This document shows, piece by piece, positions 1 through 9,654 of a stretch of DNA of 64,000 nt (position 1 is its first letter; each line of letters starts with the position of its first letter). Made by a program: the position numbers and the translations under genes. The notes under the pieces were generated by a model that was not told the origin of the DNA, made no database searches, and was given only the letters and a program-made list of their open reading frames with translations. The stretch comes from Acetobacter thailandicus (GTDB lineage: Bacteria > Pseudomonadota > Alphaproteobacteria > Acetobacterales > Acetobacteraceae): the NCBI RefSeq assembly GCF_011516655.1, contig NZ_WOSV01000001.1, positions 310,001-374,000 of the forward strand, in the 5' to 3' direction.

Positions 1-762
1 ACGCACACCCATAAAATTTAACAAAAACTGAAATAGGTTAATGAAGTTCAGATACAGAGCAAGGGCGTCATAAACGCTGCGTTTCGCTGTAATCTCAGGA
101 GCCTCATACATTGCATACTGAGAGTATGTAACGCGAATCCGCTGCGCATCATAAGCTGTAAAAGCCGTAAATATGAACACACCAATCACGCTATAAATAA
201 AATAGACAGCCGGGCTTTTCAGAAAAATATTTACAAAACCAGCAATAATCAGACCAAACAGCCCCATCATCAGAAAAGAGCCAAATTTCATCATATTTGC
301 TTTTGTTGTGTATCCCCACAAAGAGGTCGCAGCAAACATGCAGGACGTCACCAGGAAAACCCGCATAACAGACGTACCGGTATAAAGAACCAAAATACTC
401 GAAAGGCTGGCACCCATCGTTGCGCAAAGCAGCCAGAACAATGTCTGAGCAGCCTGTAACGACAGCCTGTTAATGCCAAAAGACATAACAAGTACAAATG
501 CCAGAGGCGCCATCATAACTACAATGCCCAGCATAGTCGGGCTTTCCACCAGCCCGCCGGCACGTGGCACAGCATGGAAAAGCAGATGCCGCAAACTGCC
601 AGAGGCAACCACATAAGCCACTATAGCAGTAAGCAGCAAACCTGACGCCATCCAGTTATAAACGCGCAGCATGTAAGCCCGCAGGCCGGCATCAAGGCTC
701 GCTCCCTGTGCACCCCACCCCGAGGTGGTGGCTGATGATCGGAAGTCGTGACCAAACGACAT
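1..762 (-). CDS. Bax inhibitor-1/YccA-family membrane protein (3' end cut off)
   Basis: The 254 visible codons open with MSFGHDFRSSATTSGWGAQG and then run through several hydrophobic membrane spans. The body matches the small Bax inhibitor-1/YccA family of seven-helix proteins, including the family-like stretch FTAYDAQRIR near residue 212. The reading frame leaves the window at base 1 after NFMGVR, so probably only a few C-terminal residues are missing. A good Shine-Dalgarno (AAGGAG, about 769-777) precedes the ATG at 760-762. In bacteria these proteins are linked to membrane-protein quality control and ion leak; the exact role here is unknown. It is transcribed away from the ThpR-like gene. 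Confidence 0.85.
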   Translation of the reverse strand, partial: MSFGHDFRSSATTSGWGAQGASLDAGLRAYMLRVYNWMASGLLLTAIVAYVVASGSLRHLLFHAVPRAGGLVESPTMLGIVVMMAPLAFVLVMSFGINRLSLQAAQTLFWLLCATMGASLSSILVLYTGTSVMRVFLVTSCMFAATSLWGYTTKANMMKFGSFLMMGLFGLIIAGFVNIFLKSPAVYFIYSVIGVFIFTAFTAYDAQRIRVTYSQYAMYEAPEITAKRSVYDALALYLNFINLFQFLLNFMGVR

Positions 763-971
763 GTTTTACTTCTCCTTAAATGATGAAGAGACCAGCTTTT
801 GTTGTCATCTCGTAGTCATTATGCACTATACGATAAAAAGAAGGATTTGTATTGTATTGTGTGCGACCTCTGCCCTGTTTTCGTGCTGCTCTTGAGCGTG
901 ACAGCGTCAGGGACAATCAGCTGCTGGCTTTTTTCCTGCCTGAAACATAAGGTTATAAAGACGAGGATTCA

Positions 972-1517
972 ATGTATCTTACCCTCGGAATTACACTCCC
1001 TGAAAGTATTCGGGCTCCTCTGGCTGAACTCCAGCACTCTTTCTGGACAGAATACTGGGAACCGGTTTCCTTTTTAATGCTGCCACTCTGCATTATCGGC
1101 ACGTTACCCTCACGCCAGGCAGCGGCCGAACTTGATCACGCGCTCAGCACATTACCCATCACGCCGGATATGCCACTTGAGCCTGAACATTTTGATGTTT
1201 TTTCACGTAATGAAACTATTTCACTCGAAGTCAGAGTCCGCTCAGCACAACTCAGACATTTGAGTCTGAAAACAGACACTCTTTTAAAGCGAATCGGTAT
1301 TAAACCTGTCCGTCCGGCAACCCCTCTGACAATCCCGTTCTGCAAAGTTTCGCAGGTTGCCCCTGAAGATATCAGCGCCTGGATGCAGCTTCACCACGCT
1401 TTTCGCCTTCCGGCCACAACAGTAAGTACACTCACACTTTTTAGCTCATGGAAGACAGAACAAACTGTGCACTACACAGAAGAAGAAAGCTACCCTACGC
1501 AACTGCATGCCTCATAA
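972..1517 (+). CDS. ThpR-like 2H-phosphoesterase family protein, catalytic histidines lost
   Basis: This 181-residue protein has the length and layout of the 2'-5' RNA ligase/cyclic phosphodiesterase ThpR. It has an N-terminal strand (MYLTLGITLPESI), a WEP segment, and a C-terminal pattern resembling the family's xLxLFxS...YxxxxxYP. The two HxT motifs that define the active site are not intact. Where HLTLxFLG is expected there is MLPLCIIG (residues 36-43). Where PHxTLAR is expected there is PLTIPFCK (residues 118-125). The frame is uninterrupted and a GAGGA motif lies just upstream of the ATG. I read it as a catalytically inactive or repurposed 2H-fold protein. The family assignment rests on pattern likeness, not a search, and is moderate. 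Confidence 0.6.
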   Translation: MYLTLGITLPESIRAPLAELQHSFWTEYWEPVSFLMLPLCIIGTLPSRQAAAELDHALSTLPITPDMPLEPEHFDVFSRNETISLEVRVRSAQLRHLSLKTDTLLKRIGIKPVRPATPLTIPFCKVSQVAPEDISAWMQLHHAFRLPATTVSTLTLFSSWKTEQTVHYTEEESYPTQLHAS

Positions 1518-1699
1518 CCATCCGTTATGTCATGATAGTGAGTTGAAAAGATGGTAATTAACCGTAATAAGAACCGCAAATTCCTGCTCGGTTTCCGTCA
1601 GGAAAAAGAGTAGACCATATCGGAACAGTAACGGATAAAACCAGCTGATCCGCTAACATTTTGTTTTTTCCTCACCACCAGCCCGAGGACACGAACGGT

Positions 1700-3928
1700 A
1701 TGACCCGATACGCCCCCCTTAAGAGATATTCTCTGCAAGGGTTGCTCGCAGCAGGAACAATTTTTGCTGCATCTATGTCTCTGACACCTCTTTCTGCCCA
1801 GGCCGCACCTGTAGCCGACACGGGGCAGGCTATCATCCATGCGGATGATCATCCTGAAAACTGGCTAAGTTACGGTCGCACCTACAGCGAGCAGCGCTAT
1901 AGCCCCCTGGATCAGATTAACCGCTCAAACGCGGATAAACTGAAACTGGCATGGTATTTTGACCTTGATACCAACCGTGGTCAGGAAGGCACCCCGCTGG
2001 TTGTCGATGGCGTCATGTATGCCACAACCAACTGGTCTAAGATGAAGGCACTGGATGCAGCAACCGGTAAACTTCTGTGGGAATATGACCCCAAGGTACC
2101 AGGAAACATTGCTGACCGCGGCTGCTGCGATACTGTAAACCGTGGCCCTGGATACTGGAACGGAAAAGTATTTTTTGGAACTTTTGACGGCCGTCTGATC
2201 TCTCTCGATGCTAAAACAGGCAAAAAAGTCTGGGAAGTCAACACAATCCCGCAGGATGCCGCTCTGGGCAAACAGCGTTCTTATACTGTTGACGGTGCCG
2301 TTCGTATTGCCAAAGGTCTGGTTCTTATCGGCAACGGCGGGGCAGAATTTGGTGCCCGCGGCTTTGTTTCTGCCTTTGATGCAGAAACCGGCAAGCTGAA
2401 ATGGCGTTTTTATACCGTACCAAACAATAAAAATCAGCCCGACCATGCCGCATCTGACGATGCGCTGATGAACATTGCCTATAAAACATGGAGCCCGACA
2501 GGTGCCTGGACACGCCAGGGCGGCGGCGGCACTGTGTGGGACTCGATCGTATATGACCCGGTCACAGATCTGGTGTACCTGGCCATCGGCAACGGCTCTC
2601 CATGGAACTACAAATACCGCTCAGACGGTATTGGCGATAACCTCTTCCTGGGCAGCATCGTTGCTATCAGACCTGAGACAGGCGAATATGTCTGGCACTT
2701 CCAGGAAACCCCGATGGACCAGTGGGATTATACCTCAGTTCAGCAGGTTATGACCCTGGATATGCCCATCAATGGCGAAATGCGCCATGTGATCGTGCAT
2801 GCACCTAAAAATGGCTTCTTCTACATTATCGATGCCAAAACCGGTGAATTCATCTCCGGCAAAAACTATGTCTATGAGAACTGGGCTCAGGGTCTTGACC
2901 CTAAAACGGGTCGTCCGATCTTCAACCCCGACGCTCTCTGGACCCTGACCGGCAAAGAATGGTACGGCATCCCTGGTGACCTGGGCGGCCATAACTTCGC
3001 GGCCATGGCTTACAGCCCGAAGACAAATCTGGTCTATATCCCGGCACAGCAGGTTCCGTTCGTTTATAAAAACCAGGTTGGTGGCTTTAAGCCTCATAAA
3101 GATTCCTGGAACCTCGGGCTGGACATGGCCAAAATTGGCCTGCCTGACACACCCGAAGCCCGCACGGCATTCATGAAAGACCTCAAAGGCTGGATTATTG
3201 CCTGGGACCCGCAGAAACAGAAACCCGCCTGGACTGTTGACCATAAAGGGCCATGGAACGGTGGTATTCTGGCAACCGGTGGTAACCTCCTCTTCCAGGG
3301 TCTCGCTAATGGTGAGTTCCATGCCTATGACGCAACCAATGGCACAGACCTGTTCCATTTTGACGCACAGAGCGGCATCATCGCACCACCAATTACCTAT
3401 AGCGTAAACGGCAAACAGTACGTTGCGGTAGAAGTGGGCTGGGGCGGTATTTATCCGTTCTTTATGGGCGGCATGGCCCGTACCTCTGGCTGGACAGTTA
3501 ACCACTCACGTGTTGTCGCTTTCGCACTTGAAGGTAACGCTGCTCTGCCACCACAGAACGACAGGGGCTTCCTGCCGGTTAAACCTCCTGCACAGTATGA
3601 TACCAAAGTGACAGAGCAGGGTTACTTCCTGTTCCAGACCTACTGTGCTGCCTGCCATGGTGACAACGCTGAAGCCGGTGGTGTGCTGCCTGATCTGCGC
3701 TGGTCCGGGTCTATCCGCCACCAGGATGCCTTCTATAATGTTGTAGGACGTGGTGCACTGACCGCCTACGGTATGGATCGCTTCGATGCGAACATGAAGC
3801 CTGACCAGATTGACGATATTCGTCAGTACATTATCAAACGCGCCAATGAGACCTATCAGCGCGAAGTTGATGCCCGTAAAAACCAGCAGAACATCCCTGC
3901 TAATCCGACTCTTGGTGTCACGCCATGA
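1700..3928 (+). CDS. adhA: PQQ-dependent alcohol dehydrogenase, quinohaemoprotein subunit I
   Basis: Large subunit of the membrane-bound quinohaemoprotein ethanol dehydrogenase, which oxidises ethanol to acetaldehyde in the periplasm and passes electrons through its haem to the cytochrome subunit and ubiquinone. The ATG at 1700 gives 742 residues with a Sec signal peptide ending near LSAQA; a frame-matched ATG at 1661 would add 13 unlikely residues. The eight-bladed propeller is recognisable from many W-docking-like repeats. The vicinal disulfide pair Cys142-Cys143 (GCCD) that packs on PQQ is present, as is a C-terminal haem c site CAACH (649-653). adhB follows after 56 bases as the next gene of the same operon. 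The small subunit (adhS) is not in the window. Confidence 0.97.
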   Translation: MTRYAPLKRYSLQGLLAAGTIFAASMSLTPLSAQAAPVADTGQAIIHADDHPENWLSYGRTYSEQRYSPLDQINRSNADKLKLAWYFDLDTNRGQEGTPLVVDGVMYATTNWSKMKALDAATGKLLWEYDPKVPGNIADRGCCDTVNRGPGYWNGKVFFGTFDGRLISLDAKTGKKVWEVNTIPQDAALGKQRSYTVDGAVRIAKGLVLIGNGGAEFGARGFVSAFDAETGKLKWRFYTVPNNKNQPDHAASDDALMNIAYKTWSPTGAWTRQGGGGTVWDSIVYDPVTDLVYLAIGNGSPWNYKYRSDGIGDNLFLGSIVAIRPETGEYVWHFQETPMDQWDYTSVQQVMTLDMPINGEMRHVIVHAPKNGFFYIIDAKTGEFISGKNYVYENWAQGLDPKTGRPIFNPDALWTLTGKEWYGIPGDLGGHNFAAMAYSPKTNLVYIPAQQVPFVYKNQVGGFKPHKDSWNLGLDMAKIGLPDTPEARTAFMKDLKGWIIAWDPQKQKPAWTVDHKGPWNGGILATGGNLLFQGLANGEFHAYDATNGTDLFHFDAQSGIIAPPITYSVNGKQYVAVEVGWGGIYPFFMGGMARTSGWTVNHSRVVAFALEGNAALPPQNDRGFLPVKPPAQYDTKVTEQGYFLFQTYCAACHGDNAEAGGVLPDLRWSGSIRHQDAFYNVVGRGALTAYGMDRFDANMKPDQIDDIRQYIIKRANETYQREVDARKNQQNIPANPTLGVTP

Positions 3929-3984
3929 GATGCGACACGAGTCATACAGTACTTCCGCCCTCAAGCACCTCGCGGGGAAACGCA

Positions 3985-5406
3985 ATGATTAAAGGACTCA
4001 AAGCAGCTCTTGGAACCGTCTTTGTGGGTCTTCTGGCAGGCACATCGCTCGCCCATGCCCAGAGCACAGACGGTGAGCTGATTAAAAAAGGCGAGTATCT
4101 TGCTCGCCTTGGTGACTGCGTAGCCTGTCATACAAGCCTGCATGGTAAGGTTTTTGCCGGTGGCCTGGCTATTCAGACCCCCATTGGCACCATCTACTCC
4201 ACCAACATCACACCTGATGCGGCAGATGGTATCGGAACGTATACAGAGGAACAGTTTGCTGACGCCGTAAGACGTGGCATTCGTAAGGATGGCAGCACCC
4301 TCTACCCTGCTATGCCTTACCCTTCCTTCTCGAACATTCCTGATGACGACATCAAAGCGATGTATGCCTATTTCATGCACGGCGTGAAACCGGTTGCACA
4401 GCCTAACAAAGCGGAAGATATTACCTGGCCGCTTTCTATGCGCTGGCCACTGGCCGTATGGCGCATGATGTTCGCCCCGACACCAGCACCCTTTACACCG
4501 GCACCAGGTACAAAACCTGATGTTGCCCGTGGCGAATTTATTGTCACAGGCCCCGGACATTGTGGCGCCTGCCATACACCCCGTGGTTTCGCCATGCAGG
4601 AAAAAGCAATGAACGCCTCTGGCGGTCCTGTTTACCTGAGCGGCGGTGGCATTATTGATAACTGGATCGCACCAAGCCTGCGCAGTGACCCTGTTCAGGG
4701 CATCGGTCGCTGGTCTGAGGACGATATTGTCGAGTTCCTTAAATCAGGCCGTACTGACCATGCAGCTGTGTTCGGTGCCATGGCTGACGTTGTAGGCTGG
4801 AGCTCTCAGTATTTCACAGACTCTGACCTGCATGCCATTGCCAGCTACCTGAAATCTCTGCCTGCTGTACCTGCACCTCAGGGTGACTATAAATACGACC
4901 CGTCAACAGCACAGGCTCTTGATTCAGGCAACACAGCTATCACAGCCGGCGCAAAAACATATGTTGAACAGTGCGCTATCTGTCACCGTAATGACGGTGG
5001 TGGCGTGCCTCGTATGTTCCCGCCACTCGCAGGCAACCCTGCTGTTGTGTCTGACAACCCGACATCTGTCGCGCATATCGTTGTTGATGGTGGCATTCTC
5101 CCACCCACCAACTGGGCGCCATCAGCTGTTGCAATGCCAGCTTACAAAACAACGCTATCTGACCAGCAAATCGCTGATGTTGTGAACTTTATCCGCACCT
5201 CATGGGGCAATAAAGCACCAGCTAACGTTACAGCTTCTGACATTCAGAAACTGCGCGTTACGCATACGCCAATCGATGCACCAACACGCACATGGGGCAA
5301 AGGTGGTGTTGATACCGCAACATGGGGTCTGTTCTATCCACAGCCTTATGGTGCCGGATGGACGTTTGCACCACAGACCCACACGGGTGAAGACGACGCT
5401 CAGTAA
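3985..5406 (+). CDS. adhB: Alcohol dehydrogenase cytochrome c subunit II (three haems)
   Basis: Membrane-anchored cytochrome c partner of AdhA that carries electrons from the dehydrogenase to ubiquinone. From the ATG at 3985 it is 473 residues with a signal peptide (cut near AHAQ). It has three haem-binding motifs: CVACH (45-49), CGACH (193-197) and CAICH (330-334), the usual number for this subunit. An upstream frame-matched ATG at 3925 overlaps the end of adhA and would put about 20 non-signal residues in front, so 3985 is preferred; GGGGA lies about 7 bases before it. Cotranscribed with adhA and closed by a strong terminator. Confidence 0.96.
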   Translation: MIKGLKAALGTVFVGLLAGTSLAHAQSTDGELIKKGEYLARLGDCVACHTSLHGKVFAGGLAIQTPIGTIYSTNITPDAADGIGTYTEEQFADAVRRGIRKDGSTLYPAMPYPSFSNIPDDDIKAMYAYFMHGVKPVAQPNKAEDITWPLSMRWPLAVWRMMFAPTPAPFTPAPGTKPDVARGEFIVTGPGHCGACHTPRGFAMQEKAMNASGGPVYLSGGGIIDNWIAPSLRSDPVQGIGRWSEDDIVEFLKSGRTDHAAVFGAMADVVGWSSQYFTDSDLHAIASYLKSLPAVPAPQGDYKYDPSTAQALDSGNTAITAGAKTYVEQCAICHRNDGGGVPRMFPPLAGNPAVVSDNPTSVAHIVVDGGILPPTNWAPSAVAMPAYKTTLSDQQIADVVNFIRTSWGNKAPANVTASDIQKLRVTHTPIDAPTRTWGKGGVDTATWGLFYPQPYGAGWTFAPQTHTGEDDAQ

Positions 5407-5453
5407 GACCTGAGCTAAGACATAGTGCTTCTGATTTATCAGGAGCACACGTC

Positions 5454-5493
5454 AAAAAGCCCCGCGACGAGCAATCATCGCGGGGCTTTTTTT
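5454..5493. terminator. Bidirectional Rho-independent terminator
   Basis: A GC-rich hairpin (CCCCGCGA paired with TCGCGGGG) is flanked by an A-run on the left and T7 on the right. It can therefore end transcription from adhAB on the plus strand and from the converging glycerate kinase gene on the minus strand. Confidence 0.93.
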
Positions 5494-5519
5494 ATAGCGG
5501 CTATCAGACCGTGCTATAA

Positions 5520-6821
5520 TTATTGTATAAAAATAATCCGTATATCGTTGACATTCACCATAGTCGGGCCGGTTATCACGAGGTCATCCGTCGCGCTGAA
5601 ATAACTATAACTATCGTGCCCTTTCAAAAAATCAGATGCACTTAACCCAGCCTGCTGTCCCCGCATTAACGTATCCGGGGTAATGATCGCTCCCGCAGCA
5701 TCTTCCGTGCCATCAATACCATCGCTGTCACCTGCCAGAGCCCATATACCTGCCTCACCTGCCAGAGCCTGAGCAGCAGCAAGCAAAAACTCTGTGTTGC
5801 GCCCTCCACGGCCTGCAGCTTCCCCCTTACGAATCGTCACTGTTGTCTCACCACCGCTCAGCAACACAACAGGCCCGGCAACAGGTAAACCATGCTGCCT
5901 GACCGAACGCGCCACCCCTGCCAGTACAACACCAGCGGCAGCGCTCTCGCCTTCTATCGCATCACCCAGGATAAGTGATGCAACACCCGCTTTTTCAGCC
6001 TTTTCTGCAACGGCTTTTAAAGCCTGAAGCGGTGTTGCGATCATGTGCACCGCGCCATTAACCTGCCGGGCCTGAGTGCGTTTTTTTTCTGTCTCAGCTT
6101 CTTTAAACAACGCGACCCGGGCACTGTCAGGCAGCTCAATGCCATAACGCTCAATAATATGCAGAGCCTCCGCCGCTGTGGCGGAAGAGAATATCGTTGG
6201 TCCGCTGGCGATAACCCCCGGGTCATCACCGGGCACATCGCTCATGACAAAAGTTTCAACCCTGGCCGGGTAAGCCGCCTGCGCCAGCTTGCCACCTTTA
6301 ATAGCTGACAAATGACGACGCACAGCATTCATTTCAGAAATTGTCGCCCCTGAACGCAGGAGCGCTTTATTCACACTCTGCTTTTCCTCCAGGGTTACGC
6401 CTTGCACCGGAGACACCAGCAGCGACGACCCGCCACCTGAGATCAGCGCAATAACCATGTCCTCAGGGCCGAGCCCCGATACAGCCTTTAAAATAGCCTG
6501 AGCTGCCGATTCGCTACGGGCATCAGGTACAGGATGAGAGGCCTCAAGAATAGTAATATGACGTGTTGGCACCGCATGGCCGTCACGGGTAACGACAACG
6601 CCTTCAAGGGGCACATCCGGCCAGGCATTTTCAAGGGCAGCAGCCATAGCAGCTGAAGCTTTGCCTGCCCCGACGACAACGCAGCGTCCTTTCGGTTTCT
6701 CAGGCAACATGCCAGCCAGAACAAGAGAGGGCTGCACACTGGCAACGGCCTCTTCAAATAACGAGTGCAAAAACTGTCGCACCTGCTGGTCTGACCAGTA
6801 TGCCGGGGACTGAGGTGACAT
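5520..6821 (-). CDS. Glycerate kinase type 2 / MOFRL-family protein
   Basis: This 433-residue protein of the GckA/TtuD (DUF4147 plus MOFRL) family phosphorylates D-glycerate, usually to 2-phosphoglycerate. Visible family features are the N-terminal GAGKASAAMA loop, ISGGGSSLL in the middle, and the C-terminal MOFRL region with LSGGETTV, GRGGRNTEFLL and GDSDGIDGT. Older annotations call this family hydroxypyruvate reductase. The ATG at 6821 has AGGAG at good spacing. It stands alone between the adh terminator and nadC. The glycerate probably comes from glycolate/tartronate or serine turnover, but no such genes lie nearby. Confidence 0.9.
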   Translation of the reverse strand: MSPQSPAYWSDQQVRQFLHSLFEEAVASVQPSLVLAGMLPEKPKGRCVVVGAGKASAAMAAALENAWPDVPLEGVVVTRDGHAVPTRHITILEASHPVPDARSESAAQAILKAVSGLGPEDMVIALISGGGSSLLVSPVQGVTLEEKQSVNKALLRSGATISEMNAVRRHLSAIKGGKLAQAAYPARVETFVMSDVPGDDPGVIASGPTIFSSATAAEALHIIERYGIELPDSARVALFKEAETEKKRTQARQVNGAVHMIATPLQALKAVAEKAEKAGVASLILGDAIEGESAAAGVVLAGVARSVRQHGLPVAGPVVLLSGGETTVTIRKGEAAGRGGRNTEFLLAAAQALAGEAGIWALAGDSDGIDGTEDAAGAIITPDTLMRGQQAGLSASDFLKGHDSYSYFSATDDLVITGPTMVNVNDIRIIFIQ

Positions 6822-6942
6822 ATGTCTTACTCCTGATCAACACGAATGCTGATACTGTTCCATAAAGCAATGTCAGCTGTCTTGTCGCAAGCGCGTTACA
6901 GCACCCGGTCAGGAAATTACATGCGCGTGAGGCGTAAAGTGC

Positions 6943-7800
6943 TCAGAGTGCCTTTTCGAAATCAAGTCCGAAATCAAGCGCTTTGACAGAATGAGTAAGC
7001 CAGCCCAGCGAGAGCAGATCAACCCCGGTCTGCGCAATAGCAGGAGCTGTTTGCGGGGTAATACCGCCTGAAGCCTCAGCAAGAAACCGGCCATCAATAC
7101 GCTGCACTGCGGCCCTCAGATCATCGGGCGACATATTATCAAGCAGCACAGCATCTATATGCTTTTCGTTCAGAATCGCATCGAGCTGGGCGAGCGTATC
7201 AACCTCAACCTCAATTTTGACCATATGCCCTGCCGCTGCCCGTGCGCGTGCCACAGCGGCGCCCACACTACCTGCCAGCGCGATATGATTATCTTTGATC
7301 AGAATAGCATCATCAAGGCCCATACGGTGACTAACACCGCCTCCTGCCCGCACAGCATATTTCTGAATCGCGCGAAAACCCGGCAGTGTTTTACGGGTGC
7401 AGCAAATCTGTGCTTTTGTACCTGCAACACTACGCACAACCTCCGCTGTGGCAGAGGCAATACCGCTAAGGTGAGAGAGGAAGTTAAGGCCCACACGCTC
7501 GCCCGTCAGCACAGCGCGGGCAGAACCTTCAACAACTGCCACAATATCCCCGGCAGCAAGGGTATCTCCCTCAGCTTTCAGCCGTTCAAAATGCAACTGC
7601 GGGTCTGTCAGGTGAAAAGACAGACGCATCAGGTCCAGTCCTGCCAGAACGCCTGCTTCACGGCTTCTGACCACAACCCGCACACGATCGCTCTCGCCAA
7701 TCAGGGCCCCGGTTGTAATATCCCCTCCACGCCCCAGATCTTCAAGCAGACCGGCACGCACCAGAGGTTCAAGCATAATATCGGGCAGAGGGAATAACAT
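6943..7800 (-). CDS. nadC: Nicotinate-nucleotide pyrophosphorylase (quinolinate phosphoribosyltransferase)
   Basis: Converts quinolinate and PRPP to nicotinate mononucleotide, CO2 and pyrophosphate in de novo NAD synthesis. At 285 residues it has normal family length. Recognisable motifs are the CTRKTLPG active-site stretch, AVRAGGGVSHRMGL, DAILIKDNH and the barrel-end segments EASGGI and LSLGWLTHS. It follows nadA by 30 bases, so the two are probably one transcript. AGGA lies 10 bases before the ATG. L-aspartate oxidase (nadB), often encoded beside these genes, is absent here. Confidence 0.95.
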   Translation of the reverse strand: MLFPLPDIMLEPLVRAGLLEDLGRGGDITTGALIGESDRVRVVVRSREAGVLAGLDLMRLSFHLTDPQLHFERLKAEGDTLAAGDIVAVVEGSARAVLTGERVGLNFLSHLSGIASATAEVVRSVAGTKAQICCTRKTLPGFRAIQKYAVRAGGGVSHRMGLDDAILIKDNHIALAGSVGAAVARARAAAGHMVKIEVEVDTLAQLDAILNEKHIDAVLLDNMSPDDLRAAVQRIDGRFLAEASGGITPQTAPAIAQTGVDLLSLGWLTHSVKALDFGLDFEKAL

Positions 7801-7830
7801 CCGGTGATTTCCTGAAAGAAAAAACAGCGA

Positions 7831-8826
7831 TCAGACAGCGAGCATACGCTCAATAGCCAGGCGGGCCGGTTCGGCTACGGCCTCATCTACCGTAACTGGC
7901 ACAGTCTGCGTTTCGAGCGCATGACGTATTGCCGCAAGTGTAATGCGCTTCATATGCGGGCACAAATTACACGGACGCACGAAGTTAACATCAGGATGCT
8001 GCACAGCGAGATTGTCACTCATTGAGCACTCTGTCACCAGCAGTACACGCGATGATTTTTCAGCTGAAGCAACATAATCTGACATACCCGCTGTCGAACC
8101 TGAAAAATCAGCCTCAGCCACTACCTCTGGCGGGCATTCAGGATGAGCCAGCACAACAAGGCCGGGGTAAGCTTTGCGCCACTCACGAATTTCTTGCGGG
8201 GTAAAGCGCTCATGCACTTCACAATGACCTTTCCAGGTGATGACTTTCACCCCTGTTTCTTTCGCAATATTCTGCGCAAGAAACTCATCAGGGATCATAA
8301 TCACTTCCTCAACGCCAAGGCTTTCAATCACCTTTTTGGCGTTCCCTGAGGTACAGCAGATGTCACTCTGCGCTTTTACATCAGCAGATGTGTTCACATA
8401 GGTCACGACCGGCACACCGGGGTAACGCTGGCGCAAAAGTTTTACATCATCAGCCGTAATCGACTCAGCCAGAGAGCAACCTGCCTCAGCTGAGGGAATA
8501 AGGACTGTCTTTGACGGATTAAGTAGCTTGGCTGTTTCAGCCATGAACTCAACCCCGGCCATAACTATAATATCAGCCTCAACGGTCTGTGCCTCACGAG
8601 CCAGAGCCAGCGAGTCACCAACAATGTCGGATACACAATGAAAAATTTCCGGTGTCTGATAATTATGCGCCAGAATGACAGCGTTATGCTCCTCCTTCAG
8701 TCTGAGGATCGCTGCGACATCATCCGCAAAAGTGGCCCACTCCATAGCAGGAATAACACCCTTTACCCGCTCATAAAGTGCGCTGGCTCTATCCTGCCAG
8801 ACAAGATCCTGCGAATGCCGGGTCAT
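7831..8826 (-). CDS. nadA: Quinolinate synthase A (4Fe-4S)
   Basis: Condenses iminoaspartate with dihydroxyacetone phosphate to quinolinate. The 331-residue protein keeps the cluster ligands expected in NadA: the Cys of AGCSLAES, the ICCTSGNA segment, and the C-terminal CNLCPHM. The family signatures LAHNYQ and HPECPPEV are also clear. I start at the ATG at 8824-8826. A TTG four codons upstream (8836-8838) sits only one base from the GGAG Shine-Dalgarno and is unlikely to be used. First gene of a nadA-nadC pair. Confidence 0.95.
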   Translation of the reverse strand: MTRHSQDLVWQDRASALYERVKGVIPAMEWATFADDVAAILRLKEEHNAVILAHNYQTPEIFHCVSDIVGDSLALAREAQTVEADIIVMAGVEFMAETAKLLNPSKTVLIPSAEAGCSLAESITADDVKLLRQRYPGVPVVTYVNTSADVKAQSDICCTSGNAKKVIESLGVEEVIMIPDEFLAQNIAKETGVKVITWKGHCEVHERFTPQEIREWRKAYPGLVVLAHPECPPEVVAEADFSGSTAGMSDYVASAEKSSRVLLVTECSMSDNLAVQHPDVNFVRPCNLCPHMKRITLAAIRHALETQTVPVTVDEAVAEPARLAIERMLAV

Positions 8827-8896
8827 TATTTTTTTCAACTCCAGAAATCAAAATATTTCCGGAATGTATCGAAGAGTGATCTTTAGCACCAGCCTT

Positions 8897-8931
8897 TGCC
8901 TCACATGCAAGCTGCACTATCATGTGAGGCA
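8897..8931. other. Perfect 11-bp stem-loop between apt and nadA
   Basis: TGCCTCACATG and CATGTGAGGCA flank a 13-base loop. It lies just downstream of apt and upstream of nadA, both on the minus strand. No T-run follows on either strand, so it is not a classical intrinsic terminator. It could be an RNA 3'-end or pausing structure, or an operator for nadA. Confidence 0.55.
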
Positions 8932-8957
8932 GAAACTACAACGCCGTAATGACTGTA

Positions 8958-9491
8958 TCAGTCTTCATATGAAAGCAAAGTTTTTACTGGTATATCAAGC
9001 TTCTCGCGGCCGCCGAGGGCTGTCAGCTCGACCAGAAGAGACGCACCGACAACATTGGCTCCGGCCTTGCGCAGCAGAGCGACAGAAGCTGCCAGTGTAC
9101 CACCGGTTGCCAGCAGATCATCCATCACAACCACCCGCTGACCAGGCTTAATTGCATCAGCCTGAATCTGAAGTGTATCACTGCCATATTCCAGGTCATA
9201 CGTATGAGAAATTGTCTCACCTGGCAGTTTACCTGGCTTGCGCATCATGAGCAGGCCACAGCCAAGACGGTCGGCCAGAGGAGCCGCGGTCAGAAACCCA
9301 CGTGATTCAACCGCTGCGAGCATATCAGGCTGCCATGGTGCAACCTGCCGTGCCACACGTGCCATAGCAATCTGCCAGGCATCAGCATCACGCAGAAGAG
9401 TCGAAATATCGTAAAACAGAATGCCTGGCTTAGGAAAGTCCGGAATATTGCGAATATAACGCTTAAGATCGATCTCTTCGCGGTTTGTCAT
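8958..9491 (-). CDS. apt: Adenine phosphoribosyltransferase
   Basis: Purine salvage enzyme: adenine plus PRPP gives AMP plus pyrophosphate. From the ATG at 9491 ([20 protein letters not shown]) it is 177 residues, the usual size. The PRPP loop [14 protein letters not shown] and the hood segment [12 protein letters not shown] are present. A start 14 codons further upstream (9533) is possible but adds a non-family extension. It stands alone, with a stem-loop downstream. Confidence 0.94.
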   Translation of the reverse strand: MTNREEIDLKRYIRNIPDFPKPGILFYDISTLLRDADAWQIAMARVARQVAPWQPDMLAAVESRGFLTAAPLADRLGCGLLMMRKPGKLPGETISHTYDLEYGSDTLQIQADAIKPGQRVVVMDDLLATGGTLAASVALLRKAGANVVGASLLVELTALGGREKLDIPVKTLLSYED

Positions 9492-9654
9492 GACTTCTCT
9501 GTCCCTTCCTGGTGTCTTCTGAGCTGCAGACATAAAAACGGGTGCACCTCACATCCGCCCTGTCATCCCGCCATCGCAATTGCGGGCAGGCCAAGCCGGC
9601 ACAGGCTCTACCCCGCCACATGGTCATCAGGCAAGAGAAACCCCGTCAAAGCTG

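Noticed and set aside
8827-8838. TTG start for nadA at 8836-8838
   Set aside because: Only one base separates it from the GGAG ribosome site; the ATG at 8824-8826 fits better.
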